NCBI RefSeq assembly: GCF_036373705.1
Contig: NC_089853.1
Coordinates: forward strand, 29,843,568 to 29,907,567
DNA: 64,000 bases
DNA from: Amia ocellicauda
Taxonomy: Eukaryota > Chordata > Actinopteri > Amiiformes > Amiidae
Direction of reading: 5' to 3'
The notes under the pieces are model-generated. The model ran no database searches and was not told the DNA's origin. It saw only the letters and a list, made by a program, of their open reading frames with translations. Made by a program: the position numbers and the translations under genes. Positions 26,401 to 35,660 of the stretch are shown here, piece after piece (positions within the stretch are counted from its first letter, which is position 1; each line of letters opens with the position of its first letter).

Positions 26401-29400
26401 TGTATTACATTTTGAAATGTACTTCAATATATTTTGAAATATGTTGCTTCCAGCATACATTTTGATGTTCCAATAAAGGGTTCAGAGATTTTTTTACTGC
26501 AATCTTGCGCCTGACACGAAATGTACTTTCACAGCATAGTCTAATGGGGTTGTCCCAACGCCTGAAAATATATTTGTATTTGTGTTCCTCTTCCACATGG
26601 CATACCATGCTATATATTGCTCTTTTTTTGGTGGTGGGTTTTCTACAGTGCACCGTGCACTCACCGTACACTCCTCTGTTCAGGAGCTGTAGAAATGCAT
26701 CAATGGCCGACAACATCTCCTGCTTGGTGAGGTCTAGCAGGGACACCACCCTAAATCCCAGCTGCTGCAGCAGGTTCGCTAGCTCGTGAACATCGATCAT
26801 GGGTGCAATCAGGTTGGGGTGGTTGGAGTAATTCAGATTGCCAATCAGAATGGCCACTTTGTCAGTCGCTGTAAAACAAATGACTCCTTAAGTGAGGAGC
26901 AACACATTTTAACTCCATCTATCTAGACTCTTTACTACTTTTACTGCGTATCACCCTGGTTGTGTGCTAAGCAGTAAATAACTCCCACAGCTGCTTTTAT
27001 ATGAGCCTGCATCAGGTTTTACACCAAATGAATCCAGTGTCTATGCAGTAGGTGTTTTTTCTTTGTTTATTTAACAAAAGGCAGCTTCTGCTTAAAAGTG
27101 TTACTGGTAGACTACAACTGAACAATCTGAACATTTTTTTCTCAGGAGATGGATTACCCAGTAATGAATGCTACAATTAATAATACTACTAGGAAATACC
27201 ATTAAGAATGCATGCATTTAAAAAAAAATAAAAAAAATCCTTTATTTGAAACTAATCAGACTTACCATAATATCTCTTTGCTGTGGCTTTATCAGGAAAC
27301 ACTATGGGGCAGCAGAAAAGAAGAAGAAAGCATGTGTGTGAAAGGATAAAATATAGGTCACAGAGCACAAAACACTTGTTCTTGTAATAAGATTTATAGA
27401 CATCGATTGACCAAATGAGGAGACAAAGGAACAGCAGATAGCAAGTTAAGAGCTGGGGATCAAATCAAGGTCTTATAGTCCGCCCATTTCAACTTTTTCT
27501 TATCTTATTTTTTAGTGTGCCAATTTGTGAATGTTAAACCACACAGGACAAAGAGGAACCTTGAACTGTAAGGTGTTGGTTTCAGTTTTAATTTTCACTG
27601 ATATAAAGTAGATGTCTTAGACTTCTTGATAATGGAAGAATGTGTTTTGTTTTTTATGCTAGGGAAAGTACCATTCCTCCTCTGTAGGACTGGAAAAACC
27701 CATTTAAAGGAATCATGTAGAAAAAGGGGAGGTTTTCTATTTAAGCATCAAGGAAGTTCTGACTTCTTTGGTATGTCACATTAAAAGAAAACAGGTTGGA
27801 AAAATCAATAAATGAATGTTTGATTCACTTGTTCTAATTAGAGTTCTAATTTTCCTTTTAAGCAAAAGGAACAAGTTTCTCCCACTTTAGAAAAGTATTT
27901 CTACCAGAACTGCTTATCTTTTGCTTGCTCGTGCTGGTTTCAGCTAGCTTATGTTTTCACCTGAATGACGCACAGAACGAAAGCAATGTGTTGACTGACT
28001 GGTGCCGGTATATTGCACTTTTGTATTGCTCTTATATGCTGTCGGGCATCTGCTAATAAATAAATAATAATAATATTAATAATATATTGCTCCAACTGTA
28101 TCACAAGGCATTTTTGAATGCGTTTTATCCATGTAAGATATGCAGGATCTTATTACGATATCGACATGGTTGAACAATGCTACATATCGATGACAGAAAT
28201 TCGTCAAGCCTAATGACATTCAAAATAGACTGCTGGTTTTCTGTGCTGCTCTCTGTCCCATAACAATGCTATTAATTTCTTTAGTTACCTATATTAACAT
28301 CAGCTGGCTCGGTCCATGTCTCTTCCAGGACATTTGAAACGGAACAGAGGTATGTTCCATTGTGATCCTTATCTGCATTCTTGATCTAAACAGTGTTACA
28401 GAATTAAACATGAGCCAGGTATGTCACAGAGAGCACACAAACTACAGTTTTCTGGTTTACCCACAAAAACAAATATTGGTTACAGAACAACAGGTGTGAT
28501 TAGCACATTTCTGACCTATAAATACCTATGAATCCAATTTCATCTCATCTTAAAAGTTAAAACATTTTAACTAGTGTTGTCATTTCTTAACTGCCTATCC
28601 ATACTTCCGTGTTGGGTAGGTTTAGCAGCTGAACAAACAACACTGGGACACGGAGATGTCTTCCTGAACTGCACAAAGGACAAGTTTCCGTGGTTGATAA
28701 ATCATCTCCATTTGGCATACAAAGACTTGGGTGGACCACATAAAAGGAACAGAGGGACTACTGCCCCCTTGGTCTAACTGTCCACTTTTAGTCAGTAACT
28801 GTCCAGTAGACTTACCATCAATAATTCTTTAGTCTCCCCCTGAACTGGGATGCCATTCTTATACCACTGATAGTGTGGAGCAGGGATTCCAAAGGCAGTG
28901 CACTGTAGCTTGAGTTCCTCACCATGCTTGACAGTGAGGGAACCAGGGTGCACCACAATCTGTGGCTCTCCAGTCCATGTCACAGGAACCGCTTCAAAAG
29001 CAGGGAGGAAGCAGGACAAACCTTGGGTCAATTCCCATAGTGAAAGTAACCTACTGCAGGTAATGTTTTGCTTGAATATTACATACAATCCACAGTGTGT
29101 AAAAGGGATGGGGGCCAACTGATTTTAAGGTAAGATAACATTTATGAAGACTTTCCTTTACAATTTAACTAGTAGGATGCAACCAGCTGAGTGGAAACTG
29201 TCTACACTATCAAATAAGTAGTTTTGCCGAATGCAAACCATTTGGCACTTTTTCATTTATTGCAGTGGGATATCAATTGAATGGACACTATCATAGTTTT
29301 GAAAAGTAACAAGTAACAACAGTGGTATTTACCTGGTCTTAAAATATCCCAGACTTTGACTTTAACCCATTCACTAAACACACAGTTACTGTACTGATCA

Positions 29401-30394
29401 TTCACCCTGCATATGTAAACTTGGGTTTTCTTGGCAGCAATGACCAAATCTGGCAGATTACCACCAGGAACCTAAAAAACACACACACAAAAAAACACAA
29501 GATACATTAAATGTGTATTTCAGATGGTAAAGAATTAGGAAAAGCCAGTTGAGTGCTTAAGATTGGAAAGACATTTGTAAGGTAATGTACACCAAATACA
29601 ACAGGTACACAATAGCGTCTTGCACAACAACGCACCCTGTCCAATTAACTCTCACTCACAGAAATTGATTATTAGATGAACTGGGCCCCGTGCCTCATAC
29701 CTGGTTTAACTCATTCATGCTAATCAGCCAGAATCAGTTAATCTAAGTCAATTTAATTTAATTTAAAGTCTATCTCCTATGGTAACTTACTCATCTGGAC
29801 TTTAAGCTTGGTTTGAGGAATGGAAACAGCCAGACTTTTGTCAAGTTATGCTGAAAACTAGCCAGCTACCAGGAACAGGGCCCTGAAGAACTACAGATTA
29901 CATGTGACATTTGGTGGTGGAAAACATCTCTTACAAATCCTCAGATAAAATGGTAAAAATTATAAATTGCTAACCTGGAAGATGAAAGATTTAAACACTA
30001 TGCACTGCAGCAACTGATTGCAAAGCTGACTTTCAAAGACACATAAATGTAGTTCTGTGGTATAATATTTTGAAAGTGAGAGGGATGAATGCTGCATTTG
30101 CTCACACACTGCTGGAAAGATGTCAGTTTTTGGCATGCTGTTGAGTCACATTACTTGGGAGGGATGACATGCCAGGGCAATGTGAATAGACAGTACACCA
30201 AAACTATCTGATTGTCTGAGGATTTTCTCCACAATCAGTAGTGCAATAATGACTGCTTTTTTCAGTTACTTTCAAATGCAATTATCTTTTTTGGCTGCAT
30301 AGATTCATATGTCAGGGAAACACGATTATTATTATTATAATTGTTTTTCAAAAAATTAAGAGAAAACGTGTAGTGTAAGTGTATGTGTTTGTTT

Positions 30395-30425
<31 letters not shown>

Positions 30426-33400
30426 TATAGATAGATAGATAGATAGATATGCTAGTGTAACAAATAAAATTATGCTTTTATTAATTTCTTCATAATGTTA
30501 CATATAAGTAAGTAAGGTGTGGAAGACAACACTGATGACAAACCACTTTCATGGAAAACAAAGTTATTTCTTACCTCTTCATTTTCTGACTGGAACCACT
30601 GATATTGTAGGGTGCTGGAGCCTATTGCTCGGCAACTCAGAGTGAGAGTGTAATTCAGTGGGACACTCGCAGACACTGGATGTTGTGTTATTACAATATC
30701 TGAAAGTGAGGTTAGAAAGAACCTGTCAGTTATTATATCTTAAGACCAGCACAGTAAATGTTCAAATGATTGAGTCATACAAGCACAATGTAGGCACAAT
30801 CATTCCAGGACTAACAGAAATCAATTTACTCACCTGTTATCATGATTTGCATTGCTTTTCATTCAAACCAGAGCAGTTACATCACACAAACTCTGGCATG
30901 TAAATACACTTTCAATGCATTTTACTTTGCAGACAGTCATTCATTACTTCATTATACAATCTGATGAAAAAAAAATTGAAAGAAAATAAAAAAAGATCAA
31001 AATACAAATTTACAAATACACAATTTGTCAACATTGAGAAAAACAGCAACAGTAAAAACAGTCTAGGTATTGACAGTTTTGTCAGTTAATAACTTTCCTA
31101 AGCTAAGGAATAAGCTAAAGTAAATGTAATAATGGGCACATGTGCAGGAGGCCTTTCATATATTTATTTAGACAACTAGATGTTAAAAAACGAAAGAGCA
31201 AAGAGTTTAATGTACAAACATGTGGAAAAACAGTTACACACTGTTGCTGCAGCAGCTTAACTAGCAAAGCCTTGTAGTTAACATCTCAGACTTTTGGGGC
31301 TTGTTTGTTAATTTATCATTAAGTGTCAAAGTCTAATCTATTTTTAAGGTGTCTTATCTCATGGACTTTGCTGGAAGTACAGGGGGAGGGCATTTTTTAA
31401 AATCTGGGATGGATCAAAGCGAACAACAGAGGGGCATACAAGTGATCATGACCCTGACCAGAAACACAGGGAGGACATTTTAAGAACAGGGTGAAGCAGC
31501 AACATTGTGCATAAAAACAAATTATCTAGTCACTAGAAGTAATTGGTATAAATTATGTTACTTAAACAGCATTAAACAGCAAGTATTGGCTACAATTTTA
31601 CATTTGAAGAACCTGATGTTCTGCTCTTTAACTTGCAGTACTTTCCAAATCTAAACCCAATGAGGGAAATCCTTGGCTGTGCATTTCCACACAGTAATAC
31701 ATTAAACCACTATTGCATAACCTGACATCAGAAAAACCTGTCTGAACTTGTGCTTTCTATTAGATTTACACCCACTGCCATTGTGTTGCCTCTTCATAAC
31801 TGAAATCACACTGTCTATTCTGTCACAGGAACAACTGCTGAAAGTTAAAGAAGCACTTAAAGCAGTTCAATCTTGACTACAGACAGGAAATGACAGCAGT
31901 TGGCCAGTTTTTTTTTTATCTAGCATGTCTTTCCTGTTGATAATCCCTGTGTCATTCTGAATTCATCTGCTGACTCTGATTTTAATGCTATGAGTAAAAG
32001 TAGGAATCAGAGTGTATTGTAGTTTTTGAAATACATGTTCTTTTGTTATTTCCCTGTTTTTTCAACCATACGGACATTTCTGATGATACATAGCATAATC
32101 AGGGAATATTCATGAAATGTCCAGCCAATTCTTTGTAATTATGTAGGATTCCCAGGGTCTCTGAGTGTCGGCTGTCATTGAACATATATTAGATGTTAAA
32201 ACACAAAGTACAGTCCATATATGTGTGCAAGACCAGCTTGGAGGGTGACTTTACCACTAATTATGCAAATCAGTAAAATACAGTTTCAACGTGTAAACTC
32301 TTTTCATAACCACCCCTGTACTTGCACTGTAACTAAGCTCCACATTTCACACATCAGTGTGATTTTTTTTGGTCAAAACACAAATAGTAGACACCACTTT
32401 GCTTCTTTCCTGCTCCCAAACTTGACCTGCCAAAGCATGCAGGATATTGTGAAGTGAATATCCATGCAGGGAACAACACCCTCTCATGCCTGAATTGTAT
32501 CAGTGTTTATTTTTTCTTCTAATCAAAACATTCAATACATTTATAACAGGAATCAGTGCGAAAGAAAGGGTGTAACAATAATGAATGTCCAAATTTGTAC
32601 CCATCGTTTTCTGAAGTTAACATGTATGACTTTGTTAAAGTTGAAACATGTATCACTGTTAACTCATGATTTTGTGTCTCAAAAGGCTCACTATGGTTCA
32701 AAGTAAATAAAAATAAAAACACACCAAGTGGTACATATTCAGAATTCAGTTATATTATTCTTGTACAGAAGAACACTTCTGATCTGTAGAAAACAAAAAG
32801 TAAAATAATTTCTTCCTCCCCCCCCCACAAAGTATTCGACCCAAGGAACGGAAATCAATAGATCTCTTCCGCAGTACAAAAAGTTGCCTGGAAAACGCAG
32901 TAGGTGGCAGCACTATGAATAAGCCCAATAAGAACTGGAAAACCAGATACGCTACTACAATACATATATAATAATATGAGCATTAATTTAGGAGGCAAGC
33001 AAATCTGGCCTTAAAAAGAACAAACAGAAGGAAAGACTGGATGGGACTTAAATGACTTTGGTATAAGCTACAAATAGAAAATTGCTGTAGATATACTTGA
33101 GAATTATTAGACTCACATCACAGTTATAACTTTATTATTTGGAGCTCTGAATATGAACATATTTTAAAAATGTGGGGGATCCTCTGACAGATACTGCTTG
33201 ACTGTGTGGATTTTTGTCTCATCAAGAAATAGGCACAAATGGGAGCTATAGACTTAGGTCAGATGACCCCTTTTCAATGGTTAAATATACCTCTTCAGAG
33301 ATGGTACATTACGTGAATTAATTCTTACAGCTGTCATTATGATGATGATACTGATAATGTGTATTATTATTAGGCCTATATATTTCCACACATTTAGAAC

Positions 33401-34513
33401 TGATCATATTTAGTTTTGTTTCTGTTTATGGGTTTTTACTTTTTATTATAAAAACGTCATAGTTCACTGCCTATGCACACCTTTCGACAGGGAAGTGCAA
33501 TTCTGGTGTATATTCTGTATAATTTTCAGTTTCACAATCAAAGTCAGATTCTGTGTTATAATTGATCAAAACAAACATCGATGCTGCCAGAATTATATCA
33601 CCTACTAAGTGTAATAAATCAGGTGTTCTTATACATTAGTAAATATGGTATTTATCGTTCCATTCACAAAATACTTTGTAATAGGTTAAACTCGGATTCT
33701 GTGGAGCAGTAAGATTTTATTTCAGGTTGTACAACTTTTTGCATAATAAATTTGCCTGTTTAGGTTTTATTATTTGTGTATACTGTACTAAAACACTAGT
33801 CTGGTTGCCACTAATCCACCCTGCATAGGAGCATTTTTGCTCCTGCTAGCACCCTTCAATAATGAATAATCATTAAACATGAACAACAAATATCACCATA
33901 CACCCATGATTATGTGGTATACCTAAGGAAAACTATATGTAAAAATATTACATTTACAGTTGGATAGCTGGCAAGAAAGCTGTTTTCAATCGTCTCCTAC
34001 TTTTGATTTCCAGGGTCAAAGGATAAATGCCAATTTTCACCATGTTCAAAGTGACCGCTGGCTTAGAAATAGATAAGATTTTATCTGAACACTTGCTTCT
34101 GTCACTTGCAAATGTATTGGATATATACACATATTCCTTATTTAATGAAATTCAGAAAAGATTTACTATCATTTAAAAAACAAATCTTCCAATAATGGAC
34201 ACAGCAATGACAGACACTTTTTGCACCCAGACTACAATTTCACCATGTTGCAGAGACTTTGACATAAACAAAATGCAAGATTTGGACTCTTAGCATTTCA
34301 CAATTATGGAATAAATCTGTTTTATATCTGCTATTTATCCTGGATTACCTTTAAGATAACTGAAGAGATCATGTTCCCTTGCTTACAGCTTTCACTGCCA
34401 CTAAGAACCCATACATTAATGTATGCATTAACCAACAGTAACAACATAGCTTACCTAAATAGTCATAGCTTACCTAAATAGGGAGGTCCTTGACAAAGTG
34501 TAGTATCTTCCAT
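14055..34513 (-). CDS. malt1-like: MALT1-family paracaspase (probable PCASP2/PCASP3-type paralogue), complete
   Basis: Fourteen coding exons join in frame to 2016 nt, 671 residues. Exons: 34474-34513, 30575-30699, 29333-29471, 28816-28991, 28289-28385, 27266-27301, 26665-26868, 22112-22289, 21584-21658, 21205-21332, 19197-19346, 17571-17725, 14782-14901, 14055-14447. All junctions are GT-AG and phase-consistent. Order: Ig1 (about 14-101), Ig2 (about 102-193), caspase-like domain (about 205-400), Ig3-like region (about 401-570), low-complexity tail. Catalytic His280 (AGHGYE) and Cys329 (LLDTCRK) are present; Asp230, Asp327 and Glu365 line the arginine-specific S1 pocket. MALT1 is the Arg-specific protease and scaffold of CARD-BCL10-MALT1 signalling to NF-kB in the cytosol. 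Human MALT1 (824 aa) begins with a death domain, which is not seen here. The ALPK3 neighbour also points to a paralogue; which one is inferred, not shown. Confidence 0.9.
14782..14901 (-). CDS. malt1-like: Paracaspase exon, residues 502-541
   Basis: Forty whole codons between cctgtgcag and AAG|gtattt. The end, LRLCGLQKLK, aligns with human LYTRLSSLQKLKE. The first part (AMDDVFSNSASRSD) is a divergent Ser/Asp-rich linker and lacks a PxE TRAF6 motif. Confidence 0.8.
15169..16369 (-). mobile_element. Tc1-type transposon, decayed copy in a paracaspase intron
   Basis: Perfect terminal inverted repeats starting CACTCACCTAAAGGATTATT at both ends, flanked by TA. The transposase reads on the minus strand from ATG 16221. 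Compared with the copy at 48540-49762 it has lost one codon (SISSAQ for SISQSAQ) and 17 bp just after the first catalytic Asp (DESRFLL), which breaks the frame. It also has a CGA-to-TGA stop at 15480-15482. It lies in the intron between the exons at 14782-14901 and 17571-17725. Confidence 0.95.
15189..16221 (-). pseudogene. Tc1 transposase pseudogene
   Basis: An HTH N-terminal half ([20 protein letters not shown]) is followed by a DDE domain interrupted by a 17-bp frameshifting deletion and an in-frame TGA created by a CpG transition. The DNAPCH and [11 protein letters not shown] motif regions are still readable in separate frames. It cannot make full-length enzyme. Confidence 0.92.
16372..17570 (-). 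other. Paracaspase intron remainder
   Basis: AT-rich intron with an A14 run near 16709 and a short GT tract near 17132. No additional exon recognised. Confidence 0.5.
17571..17725 (-). CDS. malt1-like: Paracaspase exon, residues 450-501 (Ig3)
   Basis: Acceptor ttttacag, donor CCG|gtgagt. Contains ELPERRLLSFACGVEVELSF and FSNVMIMYATV, closely matching human ELPESMCLKFDCGVQIQLGF and FSNVMIIYTSI. This is the core of the Ig3 domain that packs on the protease domain. Confidence 0.9.
17726..19196 (-). other. Paracaspase intron with a LINE relic
   Basis: Holds the reverse-transcriptase fragment described separately. The rest is unremarkable AT-rich sequence. Confidence 0.5.
18345..18722 (-). mobile_element. 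Degenerate non-LTR retrotransposon (reverse transcriptase fragment)
   Basis: On the minus strand one frame reads IPDKWNNTTVILLHKKGDKD followed by LKNYRPISLLA, the conserved RT region of endonuclease-type LINEs. Upstream, SDGTIIKTRDPIIQRVEEFN is the usual linker before the RT. Internal stops and frameshifts show it is dead, and both ends are truncated. Family not determined. Confidence 0.8.
19197..19346 (-). CDS. malt1-like: Paracaspase exon, residues 400-449
   Basis: Acceptor catttgcag, donor AACG|gtgagg. Includes VELQLRNLYWRQAN, where Trp445 corresponds to human Trp580, the residue at the protease-Ig3 interface targeted by allosteric inhibitors. The 116-residue spacing from the catalytic Cys is the same in both proteins. 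Confidence 0.9.
19926..20105. mobile_element. Palindromic MITE, copy 1
   Basis: A 180-bp element whose ends are inverted repeats of about 45 bp (GGCCAGATTAAATCAAAACT at the left, the complement at the right, with GACCCACCCGCTAATAG further in). It is flanked by a 4-bp direct repeat TCAG (19922-19925 and 20106-20109). No coding capacity. Three further copies are at 46472, 50214 and 60793. Confidence 0.88.
20110..21204 (-). other. Paracaspase intron remainder
   Basis: No exon or recognisable repeat found. The 151-codon plus-strand frame at 20574-21029 has no recognisable similarity and lies in an intron of the opposite-strand gene. Confidence 0.45.
21205..21332 (-). CDS. malt1-like: Paracaspase exon, residues 357-399
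   Basis: Acceptor tgatccag, donor GAGG|gtaagt. SEDAEAYEVQDGERSSGIFT matches human GAEAFEIQHSGLANGIFM. Glu365 corresponds to human Glu500 of the S1 pocket. Ends with KVTHVLDQVLE, the last helix of the caspase fold. Confidence 0.92.
21584..21658 (-). CDS. malt1-like: Paracaspase exon, residues 332-356
   Basis: Acceptor ttcaaaag, donor CCAC|gtaagt. Reads YNQGCVPSEIRSLAPLGNTV then YGYAT. The segment after the catalytic Cys differs from human (RNDYDDTIPILDALKVTANI) but ends in the same GYAT strand. Confidence 0.85.
22112..22289 (-). CDS. malt1-like: Paracaspase exon with catalytic His and Cys, residues 273-331
   Basis: Acceptor ctcctgcag, donor AATG|gtatgt. Contains FYYAGHGYE with His280, the loop VPIDAPQPYRRENCLGVQ, and LNVVLLDTCRK with Cys329. 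His-Cys spacing (49) equals human His415-Cys464. This exon alone identifies the family. Confidence 0.97.
22290..26664 (-). other. Large paracaspase intron (4.4 kb)
   Basis: AT-rich and unremarkable, with a T15 run near 24961. No exon, RNA gene or recognisable transposon seen. Confidence 0.5.
26665..26868 (-). CDS. malt1-like: Paracaspase exon, start of the caspase-like domain, residues 205-272
   Basis: Acceptor ttttacag, donor TACG|gtgagt. DKVAILIGNLNYSNHPNLIA matches human DKVALLIGNMNYREHPKLKA, and LGFRVVSLLDLTKQEMLSAI follows. Asp230 (PMIDVHEL) corresponds to human Asp365 of the arginine pocket. Confidence 0.95.
27266..27301 (-). CDS. malt1-like: Paracaspase 36-nt microexon (12 codons), possible cassette
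   Basis: Between ccccatag and TATG|gtaagt. Reads VFPDKATAKRYYG. Both junctions are phase 1, so skipping it keeps the frame. It sits between Ig2 and the protease domain, where human MALT1 has its alternatively spliced short exon 7. Confidence 0.7.
27980..28085 (+). mobile_element. Possible SINE/LINE 3' tail
   Basis: The stretch TGTCGGGCATCTGCTAATAA followed by ATAA/TAAT repeats resembles the common 3' tail of fish SINEs and their partner LINEs. Upstream limit uncertain. Recognised from memory only. Confidence 0.4.
28289..28385 (-). CDS. malt1-like: Paracaspase exon, second half of Ig2, residues 161-192
   Basis: Acceptor tgtttag, donor ATAG|gtaact. IKNADKDHNGTYLCSVSNVL matches the D-x-G-x-Y-x-C signature of an Ig fold and human VDLEHQGTYWCHVYND. 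Confidence 0.9.
28816..28991 (-). CDS. malt1-like: Paracaspase exon, first half of Ig2, residues 102-160
   Basis: Acceptor ttttgaag, donor GATG|gtaagt. Contains EELKLQCTAFGIPAPHYQWY and KNGIPVQGETKELLM, clearly matching human LVLQCVAVGSPIPHYQWFKN. Confidence 0.95.
29333..29471 (-). CDS. malt1-like: Paracaspase exon, second half of Ig1, residues 56-101
   Basis: Acceptor ttttttag, donor CCAG|gtaaat. VYICRVNDQYSNCVFSEWVK matches human FYVCRVNNNFTFEFSQWSQL. Confidence 0.92.
30395..30449. repeat. A-tract, (AT)n and (GATA)n compound microsatellite
   Basis: A15 followed by about ten AT units and five GATA units, inside a paracaspase intron. Confidence 0.92.
30575..30699 (-). CDS. malt1-like: Paracaspase exon, first half of Ig1, residues 14-55
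   Basis: Acceptor cactttcag, donor AGAG|gtaaga. LTLSCRAIGSSTLQYQWFQS matches human KLCCRATGHPFVQYQWFK. Arg37 aligns with human Arg149, the reported MALT1 self-cleavage site. Confidence 0.92.
30700..34473 (-). other. Paracaspase intron 2 (3.8 kb)
   Basis: AT-rich. I searched both strands for a death-domain exon and found none. No other gene seen. Confidence 0.5.
34445..34482. repeat. Tandem duplication of 19 bp covering a splice donor
   Basis: Two near-identical 19-bp units (CATAGCTTACCTAAATAG plus one variable base) at 34445-34463 and 34464-34482. Each includes the minus-strand donor TTTAG|gtaagc. Confidence 0.9.
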
Positions 34514-34630
34514 TGAGTTTCTGCAGTGCAGGAAAACCGTGGTGTAGTTATATGAGCCAGCAGATTTCTTTCCAGTTACTGTATAAAAGTTCACGCTCAA
34601 ACGCAGCTGGAGGTGTTCTGGAAAGCTCTG
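34474..34630 (-). CDS. malt1-like: Paracaspase exon 2 with the probable start codon (coding 34474-34513)
   Basis: Acceptor gtcttttctag at 34631, donor TTTAG|gtaagc. The first in-frame ATG is at 34513, giving MEDTTLCQGPPYLDIV, which runs straight into Ig1. The frame is open through the rest of this exon upstream (QSFPEHLQLRLSVNFYTVTG and on) and across the junction to exon 1, but meets TGA there with no ATG. I therefore treat the upstream part as 5' UTR. The upstream translation does not resemble a death domain. Confidence 0.6.
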
Positions 34631-34799
34631 CTAGAAAAGACAGATAACAAAAGGCATATTCATATTCCCAACCATTTAATAATAGTAGTAGGTGTGACCT
34701 TCTTGCGTTTCCCCCGGTGTGTGAAACCTGCTGAGCTGGGCTCCCAGGTGTAACCAGAACAATTTTCAGTTCTCCTATAAAGGCCTATATATTATAGGC

Positions 34800-34879
34800 C
34801 TACACACACATACACACACACACTCAAACAAATATATTTATATATACACACACACACGTGTATATATAAACACAAATAT

Positions 34880-34919
<40 letters not shown>

Positions 34920-34975
34920 ACACACACACACACATATATATGTACATATACATATACATATACTATACTATGTAG
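34800..34975. repeat. (CA)n/(TA)n low-complexity block
   Basis: Alternating CA and TA dinucleotide runs of mixed length, in the intron between paracaspase exons 1 and 2. Confidence 0.9.
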
Positions 34976-35467
34976 TCTATACTTACGTCAATTACTGGCT
35001 ATATTATAAAGTGTTGAGAATCGGATTCCAGTTATAATCGAAAGAAGTATAGACAACTATTTCCACATACATTTAATAAGTGTGCCTATTCTGACGGGTG
35101 TCTTACATTTTGCATAAGTACATCAAATTGCTATTTGTTTGTGGTAAACGCGCATGACTTCTGTGCTCAGGTGTGAAAGCCTGGCCGCCACTGCCCGGCT
35201 GCGTGGCGCTCACTGACCTGCTCACCGGCTCTCCTTCCTCCCTCACTTTTACTTCTAGAGCAACTGTTACTGTACCATTCTTTGTATAATACTTATAAAA
35301 CTACGAAATCGAATGTAAAATAAATACACAATTAAAACGTAATACTCCGATGTCGATGGCTGTTTTTCGTATGTAGAGAGAGAGAAATCTGAGATAGACT
35401 AACTTCAGTCTTTACTTCAGCGATATTAATTCGTGAACGTGTATCGGTCATCACCATAAAAACTCAC

Positions 35468-35660
35468 CTGCAACACGAAAGAAGACGTTTTAAAAGCAAA
35501 CGTGTACCGTGATCACAAATCAAAACACAAAAGGAGCGCGGATTCACCTGACATTAAAATCCTCCCCCAGCTGTGCATCGCCCCCTTAATCCCAGACAGG
35601 CAGACACAGAGCGGCGTCGCTCATGTTTTGAGTTCACGAAAAAGCCACTTTTCCGGAAGG
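35468..35660 (-). other. Probable non-coding first exon and promoter area of the paracaspase
   Basis: A good donor (TTGCAG|gtgagt) ends an exon at 35468 in a CpG-enriched patch (about 35.15-35.66 kb). Two short upstream frames occur: ATG 35624 to TAA 35586 (12 codons) and ATG 35578 to TGA 35513 (21 codons). The 5' limit is unknown. Confidence 0.45.

Noticed and set aside
14055-34513. Calling the paracaspase gene MALT1 itself
   Set aside because: Domain core fits, but the neighbour is ALPK3 rather than ALPK2, the death domain is not found and the C-tail is unrelated. Family name kept, orthology left open.
35150-35230. GC-rich patch as a death-domain exon
   Set aside because: Minus-strand frames are short and low-complexity; no similarity to the MALT1 death domain.
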